The notes: a model not told the origin generated them from the letters alone. DNA of 64,000 nt from Benthicola sp964195715 (GCA_964195715.1 CAXMRU010000280.1:1-64000), one strand, 5' to 3'. Counted from the stretch's first letter, positions 1 to 8,691 are shown. Numbers and translations: made by a program.

Positions 1-125
1 TCATCGCCGTCCTGTGCCCAGGCATCCACCTCGCGCCCTTCTCGCTTGATCCCTTCTATTCACAATAAAAAGAATCCGCCTCACTACGCCCTCTCGGCAC
101 TCCACAACAACCTCTCACACCAATT

Positions 126-159
126 TGTCAAAAAGCAGCCCGCCCCTTTCGAGGCGGGC
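126..159 (-). terminator. Rho-independent terminator after the beta-barrel gene
   Basis: Read on the minus strand, GCCCGCC and GGCGGGC form a perfect 7-bp stem (153-159 with 138-144) around an 8-nt loop. TGCTTTTTG follows, giving a U-run in the transcript. It lies about 50 nt past the stop of the gene at 209-838 and probably ends the ATP synthase transcript too. A 16-bp palindrome at 194-209 overlaps the stop codon and could form a second hairpin. Positions 1-125 show no gene I can support. Confidence 0.8.
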
Positions 160-208
160 CAGATAACTTAGCCTGTAGTCCGGCTGTTCGTCAACGCCTC
201 CGGAGGCG

Positions 209-838
209 TCAGAACACGATTCCGAAGCCCAGCGCCTCGGTGTGTCCGACGGTCAGACCAAACCTCAGCAACCAGGCCTGCGAGAACTGCATCTCGAGGC
301 CGAAATCGACGTCGAAATGCACCTTCGTGTCGGGACCACTGAGGCCGATGTCCAGTGCCAGTCGCGGTGAAGCGTACGGCGTGAGCGCCCACTTTCCGTC
401 GTCCGACTGGAACTGGCGGGCCAGCGATACGCCTGCCGGCACTCTCAGGATGCCTCTACCGCCGTCACCGGTGCCCGTCACCCAGCCGAGGCCGATACCC
501 GTCACCCAGGCGACATCCAGAGGGAACGACTCCGAGACGCTCACGAACTGCTTGTACACGTCGAGGCCGCCGTTCAGGGCGATGTCTCCGCCGCTGAAGT
601 CGTTGACCGATCCGCGGAAGCCGAGATTCACATCTCCGGCCTTGCGGAACGTGGCCATACCGCCGACGTCCTCGATCCCGTTGACGAACACCATGTAGAC
701 GCCGACCCCGGTCTCGTCGTACGGCGTAATAAACTGCGGCATATCGTAGACTTGTGCCGCGCCCGTTGCGACTTGCGAGAGGATCGCGACCGCGGAGATG
801 GCCGCCGCACGGACCCAGTTCATGGCCAGGCGTTGCAT
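209..838 (-). CDS. small outer-membrane beta-barrel protein, function unknown
   Basis: 209 aa. Residues 1-29 look like a Sec signal peptide: Arg10, a hydrophobic run, then an Ala-rich end at GAAQ. The rest alternates polar and hydrophobic residues with many Gly and aromatic residues (GIGLGWVTGTG, WLLRFGLTVGH), and the chain ends in Phe, as transmembrane beta-barrel proteins usually do. Shotgun-like strands suggest roughly 8-10. AGGAGG sits 6 nt before the ATG, which fixes the start. It lies 54 nt downstream of atpC on the same strand, so it may be co-transcribed with the ATP synthase genes; no functional link is implied. I do not recognise the specific family; OmpW- or OmpA-like barrels are possible. 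Confidence 0.7.
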   Translation of the reverse strand: MQRLAMNWVRAAAISAVAILSQVATGAAQVYDMPQFITPYDETGVGVYMVFVNGIEDVGGMATFRKAGDVNLGFRGSVNDFSGGDIALNGGLDVYKQFVSVSESFPLDVAWVTGIGLGWVTGTGDGGRGILRVPAGVSLARQFQSDDGKWALTPYASPRLALDIGLSGPDTKVHFDVDFGLEMQFSQAWLLRFGLTVGHTEALGFGIVF

Positions 839-892
839 ATCAGACCTCCTGAACTGCTTCGTTTTAACCCGTTCGGGCGAATCACGGCAGGT

Positions 893-1195
893 TCAGCCTG
901 CATCCTCCGTGCCGCTCCCTTGCGACGAGGGCTCGCCCACCTGTTCGGCGAGCACCGAGACCTCGCTATCCACAACCTGCAGAAACCCGCCGGATACCGC
1001 GATACGATGGACCGTGGACCCGTCGCTCACGGTCACGTCTCCGGTGCCGAGCAGGGTCATCATGGGCGCGTGTCCGTACAGAATGCCCATCAGGCCGTCG
1101 TAGGCCGGCACGACGACGCTCTCTCCGGTTCCCTCAAAGCCCACGGCGGTGGGCGAGATCACGACTATCTTGAGCTTGCGCGCAGATTCGTTCAT
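893..1195 (-). CDS. atpC: F-type ATP synthase epsilon subunit, short form
   Basis: 100 aa, against about 130-140 for common epsilon subunits. It contains the N-terminal beta-sandwich that binds the central stalk, including PAYDGLMGILYGHAPMMTLL near residues 30-50 and VSGGFLQV near 68-75. It ends in an acidic, disordered-looking tail (SSQGSGTEDAG) with no room for the C-terminal two-helix hairpin. In enzymes that have it, that hairpin inhibits ATP hydrolysis, so this enzyme probably lacks epsilon-type braking (inference). It is the last ATP synthase gene, 16 nt after atpD. Confidence 0.93.
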   Translation of the reverse strand: MNESARKLKIVVISPTAVGFEGTGESVVVPAYDGLMGILYGHAPMMTLLGTGDVTVSDGSTVHRIAVSGGFLQVVDSEVSVLAEQVGEPSSQGSGTEDAG

Positions 1196-1211
1196 CGGTC
1201 CTCAGCTCTCC

Positions 1212-2633
1212 TCAGCCCTCGAGCTCGCGCGCCTTTGCCTCGGCTTCCTCGATGTCTCCCACCATGTAGAAGGCCTGCTCGGGAAGGTGGTCGAACTCGC
1301 CGGCAACGACCGCCTCGAACGACTCGATCGTCTTCTCCAGCGGTACGTACTTGCCCGGGAATCCCGTGAACTGTTCGGCCACGAAGAACGGCTGCGAGAG
1401 GAAGCGCTGGATCCGCCGCGCCCGCGCGACGATCACCTTGTCGTCCTCGCTCAGCTCGTCCATGCCGAGAATCGCGATGATGTCCTGGAGGTCCTTGTAG
1501 CGCTGCAGGATCTCCTGCACGCGGGTGGCCGCATTGTAGTGGCGGTCGCCGAGGAACTGGGCATCCAGAATGCGGCTGCTCGACTCGAGGGGATCCACGG
1601 CCGGGTAGATCCCGAGCTCCGCGATCTGGCGCGACAGCACAGTCGTCGAATCGAGGTGTGTGAACGCGGCCGCGGGCGCCGGGTCGGTAAGGTCGTCCGC
1701 CGGCACGTAAATCGCCTGCACCGACGTGATCGAGCCGCTCTTGGTCGAGGTGATCCGCTCCTGCAGTTCGCCCATCTCGCTGGCCAGGGTCGGCTGGTAG
1801 CCCACGGCGCTCGGCATGCGGCCGAGGAGCGCGGACACCTCGGAACCGGCCTGGCTGAACCGGAAAATATTGTCGATGAACAGCAGAACGTCCTGCTTCT
1901 CGACGTCGCGGAAGTACTCGGCGACCGTCAGGCCGGTCAGGCCGACGCGGAGCCGTGCACCCGGCGGCTCGTTCATCTGCCCGTAGATCAGCGCCGTCGA
2001 TTCCAGGACGCCGGATTCCGACATTTCGAGCCACAGGTCGTTGCCTTCACGCGTGCGCTCACCTACCCCGCAGAACACGGATCTCCCGCCGTGCTCCTGC
2101 GCGATGTTGTTGATCAGCTCCATGATGATGACGGTCTTGCCGACCCCTGCGCCGCCGAAAAGTCCGGTCTTGCCGCCCTTGACGTACGGAGCCATCAGGT
2201 CGATAACCTTGATCCCGGTCTCGAAGATCTCCGTCTTCGGCTCGAGGTCGACGAACTTCGGCGGCTCGCGGTGGATGGGCCAGCGCTCGACCGCCTCCAC
2301 GGGTCCCGCTTCGTCGACGGGCTCGCCCAGGACGTTCAGGATCCGGCCCAGGGGCGCCTCACCGACGGGCACCGAGATCGCCTCTCCCATGTCGTGCACG
2401 TCCATCCCGCGCTGGACGCCGTCCGTCGAATCCATGGCGATGGTCCGGACCTGGTTGCGGCCTATGTGCTGCGCCACCTCGCAGACAAGGCGATGCGGCT
2501 CACCGTCATCGCCGGTCCACTCCAGCTGGACGGCGTTGTAGATCTCCGGTAGATGCTCGGGATCGAACTCCACGTCCAGCACCGGTCCGATGACCTGTAC
2601 GACCTTACCGATAGTCTGCGTCTGTTCTGCCAT
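1212..2633 (-). CDS. atpD: F-type ATP synthase beta subunit (catalytic)
   Basis: 473 aa, normal family length. Catalytic subunit of F1. The P-loop GGAGVGKT is at residues 160-167, the catalytic region GVGERTREGNDL follows, and PAVDPLESSSR and DELSEDDK are both beta-subunit signatures. The ATG lies 2 nt after the atpG stop with AAGGG inside the end of atpG, so translation is probably coupled. Acts as an alpha3beta3 ring at the cytoplasmic face of the inner membrane. Confidence 0.98.
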   Translation of the reverse strand: MAEQTQTIGKVVQVIGPVLDVEFDPEHLPEIYNAVQLEWTGDDGEPHRLVCEVAQHIGRNQVRTIAMDSTDGVQRGMDVHDMGEAISVPVGEAPLGRILNVLGEPVDEAGPVEAVERWPIHREPPKFVDLEPKTEIFETGIKVIDLMAPYVKGGKTGLFGGAGVGKTVIIMELINNIAQEHGGRSVFCGVGERTREGNDLWLEMSESGVLESTALIYGQMNEPPGARLRVGLTGLTVAEYFRDVEKQDVLLFIDNIFRFSQAGSEVSALLGRMPSAVGYQPTLASEMGELQERITSTKSGSITSVQAIYVPADDLTDPAPAAAFTHLDSTTVLSRQIAELGIYPAVDPLESSSRILDAQFLGDRHYNAATRVQEILQRYKDLQDIIAILGMDELSEDDKVIVARARRIQRFLSQPFFVAEQFTGFPGKYVPLEKTIESFEAVVAGEFDHLPEQAFYMVGDIEEAEAKARELEG

Positions 2634-2635
2634 TG

Positions 2636-3502
2636 CTATCCCTTCAGCGCCTCGGCCCCACCGATGATCTCAGCCAACTGGCTGGTGATCTGCTGCTGCC
2701 TGGCTCGGTTGAACTGCCTGCGGAGCGTCGTGAGGAAGTCGTCCGCGTTGTCCGTCGCGCTCTTCATCGCCGTGCGCCGCGCTCCCTGCTCGGACGCCGC
2801 GTTCTCCACCAGCGCCCGGTACATCGAGCTCACCAGGTGGAGAGGCAGCAAGCGGGCAAGGATCACGTCCGCCGACGGGTCGAGGATGTAGTAGGGCTCC
2901 CGGGACGGCCGCTCCTGCGGCACATAAACCGGAAGCAGGCGCCGTGTGATCGGCGGCGTGCTCATCACGCTGCGGAACTCCGCGTGAACGACGTACACGG
3001 CGTCCAGGTCTTCACGGATGAAGCGCTCGGCCAGCGGGTCGATCAGGGCTCGCGCGTCCTCCGGTGAGGGATTGTCACCGATGTCCTTGTGCATGCCTGC
3101 CATGCTCACGTTTCGGAACCGGAAATAGCTGATTCCCTTCTTGCCGATCACATGGAACTCGGTCTCGACGTCCGAGGCCTGTAACTCGGCCAGAAGCTCA
3201 CGCGCCTTGCGGATCAGATTGACGTTGAAGGCCCCGCACAGCCCGCGGTTGCTCGTGACGAGAATCACGGCCGCTCGCCGGATCCGGTCCGGCTGCCGAA
3301 GCAGGGGATCGAGGTCGGTGAGATCCGGAGTAATCAGGTTCTCGACCACGGCCGACAGGCGATCCGCAAACGGCCGCGCCTGCTGTACGCGCGTCCTGGC
3401 ACGGCGCAGCTTCGACGTCGCGACCATCTCCATGGTGCGCGTGATCTTGCGCGTGCTTTCGACGGATTGCATCCGCCGCGCGATGTCTCTGGACTTCGCC
3501 AT
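2636..3502 (-). CDS. atpG: F-type ATP synthase gamma subunit
   Basis: 288 aa, typical length. Central rotor stalk of F1. The N-terminal helix has the expected start (MAKSRDIARRMQSVESTRKI) and the C-terminal helix ends in TTLRRQFNRARQQQITSQL and a conserved EIIGGAEAL. The mid-domain GLCGAFN motif near residue 94 is also present. Placed between atpA (40 nt) and atpD (2 nt) in the standard order. Confidence 0.97.
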   Translation of the reverse strand: MAKSRDIARRMQSVESTRKITRTMEMVATSKLRRARTRVQQARPFADRLSAVVENLITPDLTDLDPLLRQPDRIRRAAVILVTSNRGLCGAFNVNLIRKARELLAELQASDVETEFHVIGKKGISYFRFRNVSMAGMHKDIGDNPSPEDARALIDPLAERFIREDLDAVYVVHAEFRSVMSTPPITRRLLPVYVPQERPSREPYYILDPSADVILARLLPLHLVSSMYRALVENAASEQGARRTAMKSATDNADDFLTTLRRQFNRARQQQITSQLAEIIGGAEALKG

Positions 3503-3542
3503 CTATCCGTTCGCCCCGGTCGTTACGTGGGTAGCGCCAGCC

Positions 3543-5153
3543 TCAGCCGGCGGCCTCCACGGCCGGCTCGTCAGCCGCCTTCGTGCGGAACAGGCTCTTG
3601 TGGGCCTCGATCGCGTCGCGGAGCTTTCGGTCCGTCTCGTCGCTGATCACTTTACTGCCCCTGATCGCCGTGCCCACCTCCGGGTGCGCCGACCGCATGT
3701 ACTCGCGGAAGTTTTCTTCCCAGCGCCGGATCTCGGAGGTTTCGAGGTCGTCCAGGTAGCCCTGCGTAACGGCAAAGATCACCATCACCTGGTCCTCGAC
3801 GGGGATGGGTGCATACTGGCCTTGCTTCAACACCTCCACCGTTCGCGCGCCGCGCGCGAGCTGACGCTGCGTGGCCGGATCCAGATCTGAGCCGAACTGG
3901 GCGAAGGCCTCGAGCTCGCGGTACTGCGCGAGGTCGAGTCTCAGGCTGCCGGCGACCTTCTTCATGGCCTTGATCTGGGCCGAGCCGCCGACCCGGGACA
4001 CCGAGATGCCCGCATTCACGGCCGGACGAACGCCGGAGTAGAACAGGTCGCTCTCGAGGAATATCTGGCCGTCGGTGATCGAGATGACATTCGTCGGAAT
4101 GTACGCCGACACGTCACCGGCTTGCGTCTGGATGATCGGCAGGGCCGTGAGCGATCCGCCCGGCTTATCGAGATCCGGATGCGCCTCGATCACCTGCGCG
4201 TCCTCGCTGACCTTTGCCGCGCGCTCCAGCAGACGGCTGTGCAGGTAGAACACGTCGCCCGGAAACGCCTCCCGGCCCGGCGGACGCCGCAAGATGAGCG
4301 AGATCTGCCGGTACGCGTCCGCCTGTTTCGACAGGTCGTCGTAGATGACGAGCGTGTGTCGCCCTTCCTTGTACATGAAGTACTCGGCGAGGGCGCAGCC
4401 GGCGTACGGCGCGAGGTACTGCAGGGTCGCCGGATCCGAAGCATTCGCCGCCACGACGATCGTGTAGTCCATGGCGCCTTCCTGCTCGAGGCGGTCCACC
4501 ACGGAGACCACGGTCGAGGCCTTCTGGCCGATCGCCACGTAGACGCACACGACGTCGCCACCACGCTGATTGATGATCGTGTCGATCGCGATCGCCGTCT
4601 TTCCGGTCCGCCGGTCGCCGATGATCAGCTCCCGCTGGCCGCGGCCGATCGGGATCATGGAGTCGATCGCCTTGATGCCCGTCTGCAGCGGCTCCTTCAC
4701 CGGCTGTCGGTACACGATTCCTGGCGCCTTTCGGTCGACCTTCATCGTGGTTACCGACTTGATCGCTCCCTTGCCGTCGCACGGCTCCGCAAGCGTGTTC
4801 ACCACGCGGCCCAGGAAGTCCGGACCCACCGGCACTTCGAGCACCCGGCCCGTTCGTCGGACTGAGTCTCCCTCCTTGAGCTGCAGATAGTCGCCCATGA
4901 CCACTGCCCCGATGTTGTCTTCCTCGAGGTTCAGGGCCAGCGCTGTGATCAGCTCACCGGTCTCGGACGACTCGATCTCGAGCATCTCGTTCGCCATGGC
5001 CGCCGAGAGGCCCCAGATCCTGGCAACGCCATCCTTGACTTCGAGGACTTCGCCGACCTCCTCGAGCTTCAGATCTTCTTCGTAACGATCGATCTGCTCA
5101 AGAAGCGCCTTCTTCATCTCGCCCGCGCGGAGCGTTGCGTCTGACGTGGGCAT
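3543..5153 (-). CDS. atpA: F-type ATP synthase alpha subunit
   Basis: 536 aa from the ATG. Nucleotide-binding regulatory subunit of F1. Contains the P-loop GDRRTGKT (about residue 180), the QKASTV region, and PAVNAGISVSRVG. About 25 residues longer than typical at the ends, mainly an Ala/Glu-rich C-terminus. An in-frame TTG two codons upstream (5159) is an alternative start, closer to AAGGA; I prefer the ATG. Follows atpH by about 30 nt. Confidence 0.97.
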   Translation of the reverse strand: MPTSDATLRAGEMKKALLEQIDRYEEDLKLEEVGEVLEVKDGVARIWGLSAAMANEMLEIESSETGELITALALNLEEDNIGAVVMGDYLQLKEGDSVRRTGRVLEVPVGPDFLGRVVNTLAEPCDGKGAIKSVTTMKVDRKAPGIVYRQPVKEPLQTGIKAIDSMIPIGRGQRELIIGDRRTGKTAIAIDTIINQRGGDVVCVYVAIGQKASTVVSVVDRLEQEGAMDYTIVVAANASDPATLQYLAPYAGCALAEYFMYKEGRHTLVIYDDLSKQADAYRQISLILRRPPGREAFPGDVFYLHSRLLERAAKVSEDAQVIEAHPDLDKPGGSLTALPIIQTQAGDVSAYIPTNVISITDGQIFLESDLFYSGVRPAVNAGISVSRVGGSAQIKAMKKVAGSLRLDLAQYRELEAFAQFGSDLDPATQRQLARGARTVEVLKQGQYAPIPVEDQVMVIFAVTQGYLDDLETSEIRRWEENFREYMRSAHPEVGTAIRGSKVISDETDRKLRDAIEAHKSLFRTKAADEPAVEAAG

Positions 5154-5181
5154 ATCCAATCCCGTCCTTGTGTCTATCCGA

Positions 5182-5745
5182 TCAGCCGGTCGTCGTTGCC
5201 GACCCGGCTTCTTCGATGAGAGTCCGGCGCATCAGCTGCAGCCGTCGCCGCAGCGATCCGTCCAGAACGCGGTCCTTTACTCGCACGATCACCCCCCCGA
5301 CCAGACGCGGATCGCGCTTGAACTCAGCCGTCACCTCGAGACCCAGCACCCGCCCCAGCGCGTCCTCGATCTCCTCCTTGAGCTCGGGGCCCGGATCGAC
5401 CGTCATGGTCACGGCAGCTTGCACCCGGCCCATGCGCTCGTTCAAGAGCTCGCGAGCAGCGGTCTCGATCTCGGGGAGCAGCGACTGGCGGCGCTTCTCC
5501 ATCACCACCAGGAGAAAACGAACGAACAACTCGGGATAGCGGTCGCCGAACACGCCCCGGATAACATCTCGCTTGTCCGACAGCAACACGCGCGGCGTCT
5601 CCAGGAACGCCCGGAACGATGGGACGTCCCTGTAGAGGGCCGCCACCTCGTCCAGAAAGCCGAGCCAGACCTCCGCATCATCCGTGCGGTCGGCCAGCTC
5701 GAGCAGCGTGTCCGCGTACGTGCGGGCTACCGCGACCCGACTCAT
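5182..5745 (-). CDS. atpH: F-type ATP synthase delta subunit
   Basis: 187 aa, normal length. Peripheral-stalk subunit linking F1 alpha to the b dimer. Matches the OSCP/delta pattern: N-terminal helical domain starting MSRVAVARTYADTLLELA, and a C-terminal domain with DPRLVGGVIVRVKDRVLDGS. The ATG overlaps the atpF stop as ATGA (5742-5745), so the two are translationally coupled. Confidence 0.94.
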   Translation of the reverse strand: MSRVAVARTYADTLLELADRTDDAEVWLGFLDEVAALYRDVPSFRAFLETPRVLLSDKRDVIRGVFGDRYPELFVRFLLVVMEKRRQSLLPEIETAARELLNERMGRVQAAVTMTVDPGPELKEEIEDALGRVLGLEVTAEFKRDPRLVGGVIVRVKDRVLDGSLRRRLQLMRRTLIEEAGSATTTG

Positions 5746-6299
5746 TCCATTTCCGCTATGTATTCGCGCACCAACCGGCGGTTCGCGTCGTCGTCGAGGG
5801 TCTCGCGCACGAGCCGCTCGGCCGCCGCCAGCGAGAGATCCACAGCCTCCCGACGGACCGACTCGAGCAGATCGTCCTTCTCGCGCGCCAGCTCACGCCG
5901 GGCGCGCTCGAGCATTGCCTCGTTTTCCTTCCGGGTCTCCGCCAGGATCTCCTCCCGCAGCCGCTCGCCGGCTTCCCTGCCCTCCTGGAGGATGCCCTTG
6001 GCCTCGCGCCGTGCCTGGTCGAGCTGCCGCTGGTGCTCGTCGAGCAGACGCCGCGCCTCGTCACGGTCAATGCGGGCCGAGTCGATGGCCGCCTGGATGT
6101 TGGACTGCCGTGTCTCGAGACCCTTCGCGATTGCCGGAAAGGCTTTCCACCAAAGGACCCCGAGTGTGAGCAGAAACAGCACCCACGTCCAGATCGCCAG
6201 GCCGGCATTGATCGACAGCACGCCGCCCTCCGCGGCCCACAGCGGCGCCGGGGCCAGGAGCAGCAACGCCATCGGCCCTGCCATTCGCCAGATTTTCAT
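5742..6299 (-). CDS. atpF: F-type ATP synthase b subunit
   Basis: 185 aa from the ATG at 6299. Peripheral stalk. An N-terminal hydrophobic stretch ending APLWAAEGG looks like a cleavable signal peptide. It is followed by the single membrane helix (TWVLFLLTLGVLWWKAF) and a long charged amphipathic coiled coil rich in Arg/Glu/Ala to the C-terminus. A GTG 12 codons upstream keeps the frame open, but the ATG with AGGACAGGG before it gives the better N-terminus. Signal-bearing b precursors occur in some diderm phyla (family knowledge). Confidence 0.93.
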   Translation of the reverse strand: MKIWRMAGPMALLLLAPAPLWAAEGGVLSINAGLAIWTWVLFLLTLGVLWWKAFPAIAKGLETRQSNIQAAIDSARIDRDEARRLLDEHQRQLDQARREAKGILQEGREAGERLREEILAETRKENEAMLERARRELAREKDDLLESVRREAVDLSLAAAERLVRETLDDDANRRLVREYIAEME

Positions 6300-6367
6300 C
6301 CCTGTCCTGCTTCTCTGATCCCACCCGATCACCACCGGCAGCAGCCGACGGTGCTCTGGCGGAAGTC

Positions 6368-6625
6368 TTACTTGATGAAGCCGGCGATCACCAGCGCGAA
6401 CAACGCTGCGCCCTCGATCAGGGCAGCGAGAATGATCGAGCCCGTCTGGATCTGGGCCGCAGCTTCGGGCTGCCGCGCCATCGCATCGGCCATCTGTCCG
6501 CCAATCCGGCCGATCCCGATCCCGGCGCCGATGACTACGGCACCCGCGCCGATGATGGCCAGGCCTGCGCCCACATCGCCGGTCATGCCGGCCGTTTCCT
6601 GCAGAAGAGCGAGCATGTTGAACAT
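6368..6625 (-). CDS. atpE: F-type ATP synthase c subunit (proteolipid ring)
   Basis: 85 aa from the ATG; a TTG one codon upstream is possible, but AAGGAG is better spaced for the ATG. Two membrane helices joined by the polar loop ARQPE. The ion-binding carboxylate is Glu71 in LIEGAALFALVIA. The residue after it is Gly rather than Ser/Thr, and the typical sodium-coordinating set is not seen, which favours proton coupling (inference). Helix 1 carries the Gly-rich packing motif GAGIGIGRIGG. Confidence 0.95.
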   Translation of the reverse strand: MFNMLALLQETAGMTGDVGAGLAIIGAGAVVIGAGIGIGRIGGQMADAMARQPEAAAQIQTGSIILAALIEGAALFALVIAGFIK

Positions 6626-6699
6626 CAAGGGTCTCCTTGCATTTCCCGGTTAACCTTCCGGATCCCTGTTTCCTGCAACTTCGTCCCGGTCCGCAAGCG

Positions 6700-7689
6700 C
6701 TAGTGCGCGTGCCGGATGAGACCGATGAACACCGATGTCAGGACAGTGAAGATGTACGCCTGGAGGAACGACACGAAGATCTCCAGGAACATCACGAACA
6801 AACCCAGTGCCAGCGACCCGCTCACGGCCGCCAGGCCCGTGGCGGAAACGTCGCCGTATACGATGATGAGCCCCAGCAGCGACAGGATCACAAAGTGCCC
6901 GGCTGTCATGTTGGCGAACAGCCGCACGGCCAGGGCGAACGGTTTGGCCAGCTTACCGATGAGCTCTACCGGCGTCATGATGATCAGCATCGGTACCTTC
7001 ATCACGCCGGGAATCCCCTTCGGGATGTAGAAGATCGTCCCCATGTATCCCTTCGGCCCGAGAGCCTTGAAACCGGCCACCTCGATCACGATGAGCGAGA
7101 CGATCGCCAGCGCGGCAGTGACCGAGATGTTGCCGGTCGCCGATGCACCGAACGGGACGAGGCCCAGGAGGTTCGCGTAAAGGATGAAGAAGAACAGCGT
7201 CACGACGTAGGGAACGAACTTCTCCCCGCCGTGGCCGATGTTGGCCATCGCCACGTCGTCCCTGAGGTACACGTAGAAGGCTTCGAAAATGTTCAGAATC
7301 CCCCGGGGCGCCTCGCGGCCCGCGTTCGTGCGCCCGGCGCTTCGGGCGGCCAGCCCGATCGTGAGAATCGTCAGGAGGCTGGCCAGCACGAGGAAAAATA
7401 GGTGCTTTGTCGGCGAGAGGTCGATCTCGAACCCGCCGATGCTCACGGGAGGGATCCTCAAACGGTCCAGGCTGATCACGACCGGCCCGAAATCGAGGCT
7501 CCCGGAGTCCACGATGTGGTGCGTCATGGTCTCCGTGCCCCACTCCTCGGCGTGCTCGCCTTCGGGGGCGTGCTGTTCGTCAGCCGCCTGCTCGACGGCC
7601 GGGGGTGCGTGGTCGGACTCTGACGCGGGGTGCTCCTGCGGAGCGCCGAACGCCAGGCCGATCAATGTGATTGCCAGTCCTGCGATCAT
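6700..7689 (-). CDS. atpB: F-type ATP synthase a subunit, with exported N-terminal extension
   Basis: 329 aa from the ATG at 7689. Membrane half-channel subunit. The essential Arg lies in AVRLFANMTAGHF, and the last helix contains LQAYIFTVLTSVFIGL. Before the first core helix there is a signal-like segment (MIAGLAITLIGLAFG) and about 60 residues rich in His, Glu and Ala. This suggests a periplasmic N-terminal tail, a feature known from some FCB-type a subunits. The frame stays open 35 codons further upstream, but those codons run into the inverted-repeat element at 7704-7981 and are not native coding sequence. Confidence 0.94.
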   Translation of the reverse strand: MIAGLAITLIGLAFGAPQEHPASESDHAPPAVEQAADEQHAPEGEHAEEWGTETMTHHIVDSGSLDFGPVVISLDRLRIPPVSIGGFEIDLSPTKHLFFLVLASLLTILTIGLAARSAGRTNAGREAPRGILNIFEAFYVYLRDDVAMANIGHGGEKFVPYVVTLFFFILYANLLGLVPFGASATGNISVTAALAIVSLIVIEVAGFKALGPKGYMGTIFYIPKGIPGVMKVPMLIIMTPVELIGKLAKPFALAVRLFANMTAGHFVILSLLGLIIVYGDVSATGLAAVSGSLALGLFVMFLEIFVSFLQAYIFTVLTSVFIGLIRHAH

Positions 7690-7703
7690 CGATGTTCCCG
7701 ATC

Positions 7704-7981
7704 TAACAGGCTGCTGAAGAACCCTGGGCGGTCGCGTTACGAGCGCCGTGGGTGCAGATGCTAGGCAGCGCGACGAATGCGATGCCGTGCGCATCGGGGA
7801 GGAGCGCTAACGCCGCAGATGCTCCCACGCCGCCGTAACCCACAGGGCGCATGGGGGTTGCCGGTCGATACTGCGTCACTCGTCGTCGAAGATGCTCCCG
7901 CATCGCCTTCCTCCTCGTTCCTTGTCTCGCCTCGGCAAGACCCATGCGCGCGACTGCCCAGGGTTCTTCAGCAACCTGCTA
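7704..7981. mobile_element. 276-bp miniature inverted-repeat element inside the ATP synthase operon
   Basis: Positions 7705-7736 and the reverse complement of 7949-7980 match at 29 of 32 bases; the shared core is GCTGAAGAACCCTGGGC. Both ends are bounded by TA, and by a possible 4-bp direct repeat ATCT (7701-7704 and 7981-7984). No transposase is inside; an open frame of 80 codons on the minus strand has no recognisable domain. The right end supplies the TAG stop of atpI. It fits a non-autonomous MITE with TA target duplication, and other copies of the end sequence occur across the window. Confidence 0.65.
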
Positions 7982-8335
7982 TCTGCGATCCGCCGTCGCC
8001 ACGGCCAGCCAGCCGGCCTCCAGGAGGACGAACGCGACCAGAGCCATACCATACGCTATCATGAGCACCTGCGTCGGCGCTCCCGCCAGGGCGGCCAGAA
8101 CCCACAACAGGATGCCCGCCCCGAACCGACCTGCGATCCCCGTGACCCACATTCGCATGACCGCCTCTCCCCGCTCCAGACCGCCCGCCAGGAACCAGAA
8201 GGACACCGCCTGAACAATCCAGGCGACGCCCGCGCCGGTCACGACGGAGAGCACCGGATGTCCTCCCACGATCGCCGCGACGGCACCCACGACGCAGAGC
8301 AGCAACGTGACCAGAAGGTACCCGCCGCGTCTCAT
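7979..8335 (-). CDS. atpI: ATP synthase-associated membrane protein, AtpI-like
   Basis: 118 aa with four hydrophobic helices (about residues 6-24, 30-50, 72-90, 92-112). The sequence itself is weakly conserved; the call rests on size, topology and its place between atpZ and atpB. AtpI proteins assist assembly of the c ring. Start overlaps the atpZ stop as ATGA (8332-8335). The TAG stop is the first three bases of the inverted-repeat end, so the original C-terminus may have been altered by an insertion. Confidence 0.7.
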   Translation of the reverse strand: MRRGGYLLVTLLLCVVGAVAAIVGGHPVLSVVTGAGVAWIVQAVSFWFLAGGLERGEAVMRMWVTGIAGRFGAGILLWVLAALAGAPTQVLMIAYGMALVAFVLLEAGWLAVATADRR

Positions 8336-8574
8336 GTTCCGCGTCCGTCCGCTTCGCGCTCCTCGCCATCCTTCCGGAGCTCATCACGCCGGTCCAGCAC
8401 CAGGTGCCGGTACATGCTGTAGAAGCCCGCCCCGAAGCCGGTGAAGGTACCGAGCAAGACAAAAAGCGGCCCCGTCTGGAGCCGCTCGTCCAGGATCGAT
8501 CCGATCCAGGCGAACAGCGCTATCGCGATGCCCAGGCTGAGCCCATAGCCTCCGAAGCGCCCTACATCAGCCAT
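8332..8574 (-). CDS. AtpZ/AtpI family protein of the ATP synthase operon
   Basis: 80 aa from the ATG at 8574. Two membrane helices (YGLSLGIAIALFAWIGSIL, then a Gly/Phe-rich helix around VLLGTFTGFGAGFYSMY) and a charged C-terminal tail. The Gly-rich second helix and D-E-R-L loop fit the AtpZ / small AtpI-like family that heads many atp operons. Start uncertain: a GTG at 8610 and farther starts keep the frame open; AAGGAG lies 17 nt before the ATG. Confidence 0.7.
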   Translation of the reverse strand: MADVGRFGGYGLSLGIAIALFAWIGSILDERLQTGPLFVLLGTFTGFGAGFYSMYRHLVLDRRDELRKDGEEREADGRGT

Positions 8575-8691
8575 GGTCCCGCCCGGGCGGTCTCCTTCGT
8601 TCAGCGACACGCCACTCTCTCGCCTCCCGGTTACGGCCGCCGCGACTATACCCGCTTGTGAAAATATCCGCAAGATTGGCGGCTTGACGCC

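Noticed and set aside
1149..2552. Plus-strand frame of 467 codons opposite atpD
   Set aside because: Antisense shadow of atpD with no recognisable domain; long antisense frames are expected at this GC content.
7703..7945. 80-codon minus-strand frame inside the inverted-repeat element
   Set aside because: No domain or transposase motif, and it is limited to the repeat; could be translated by chance only.
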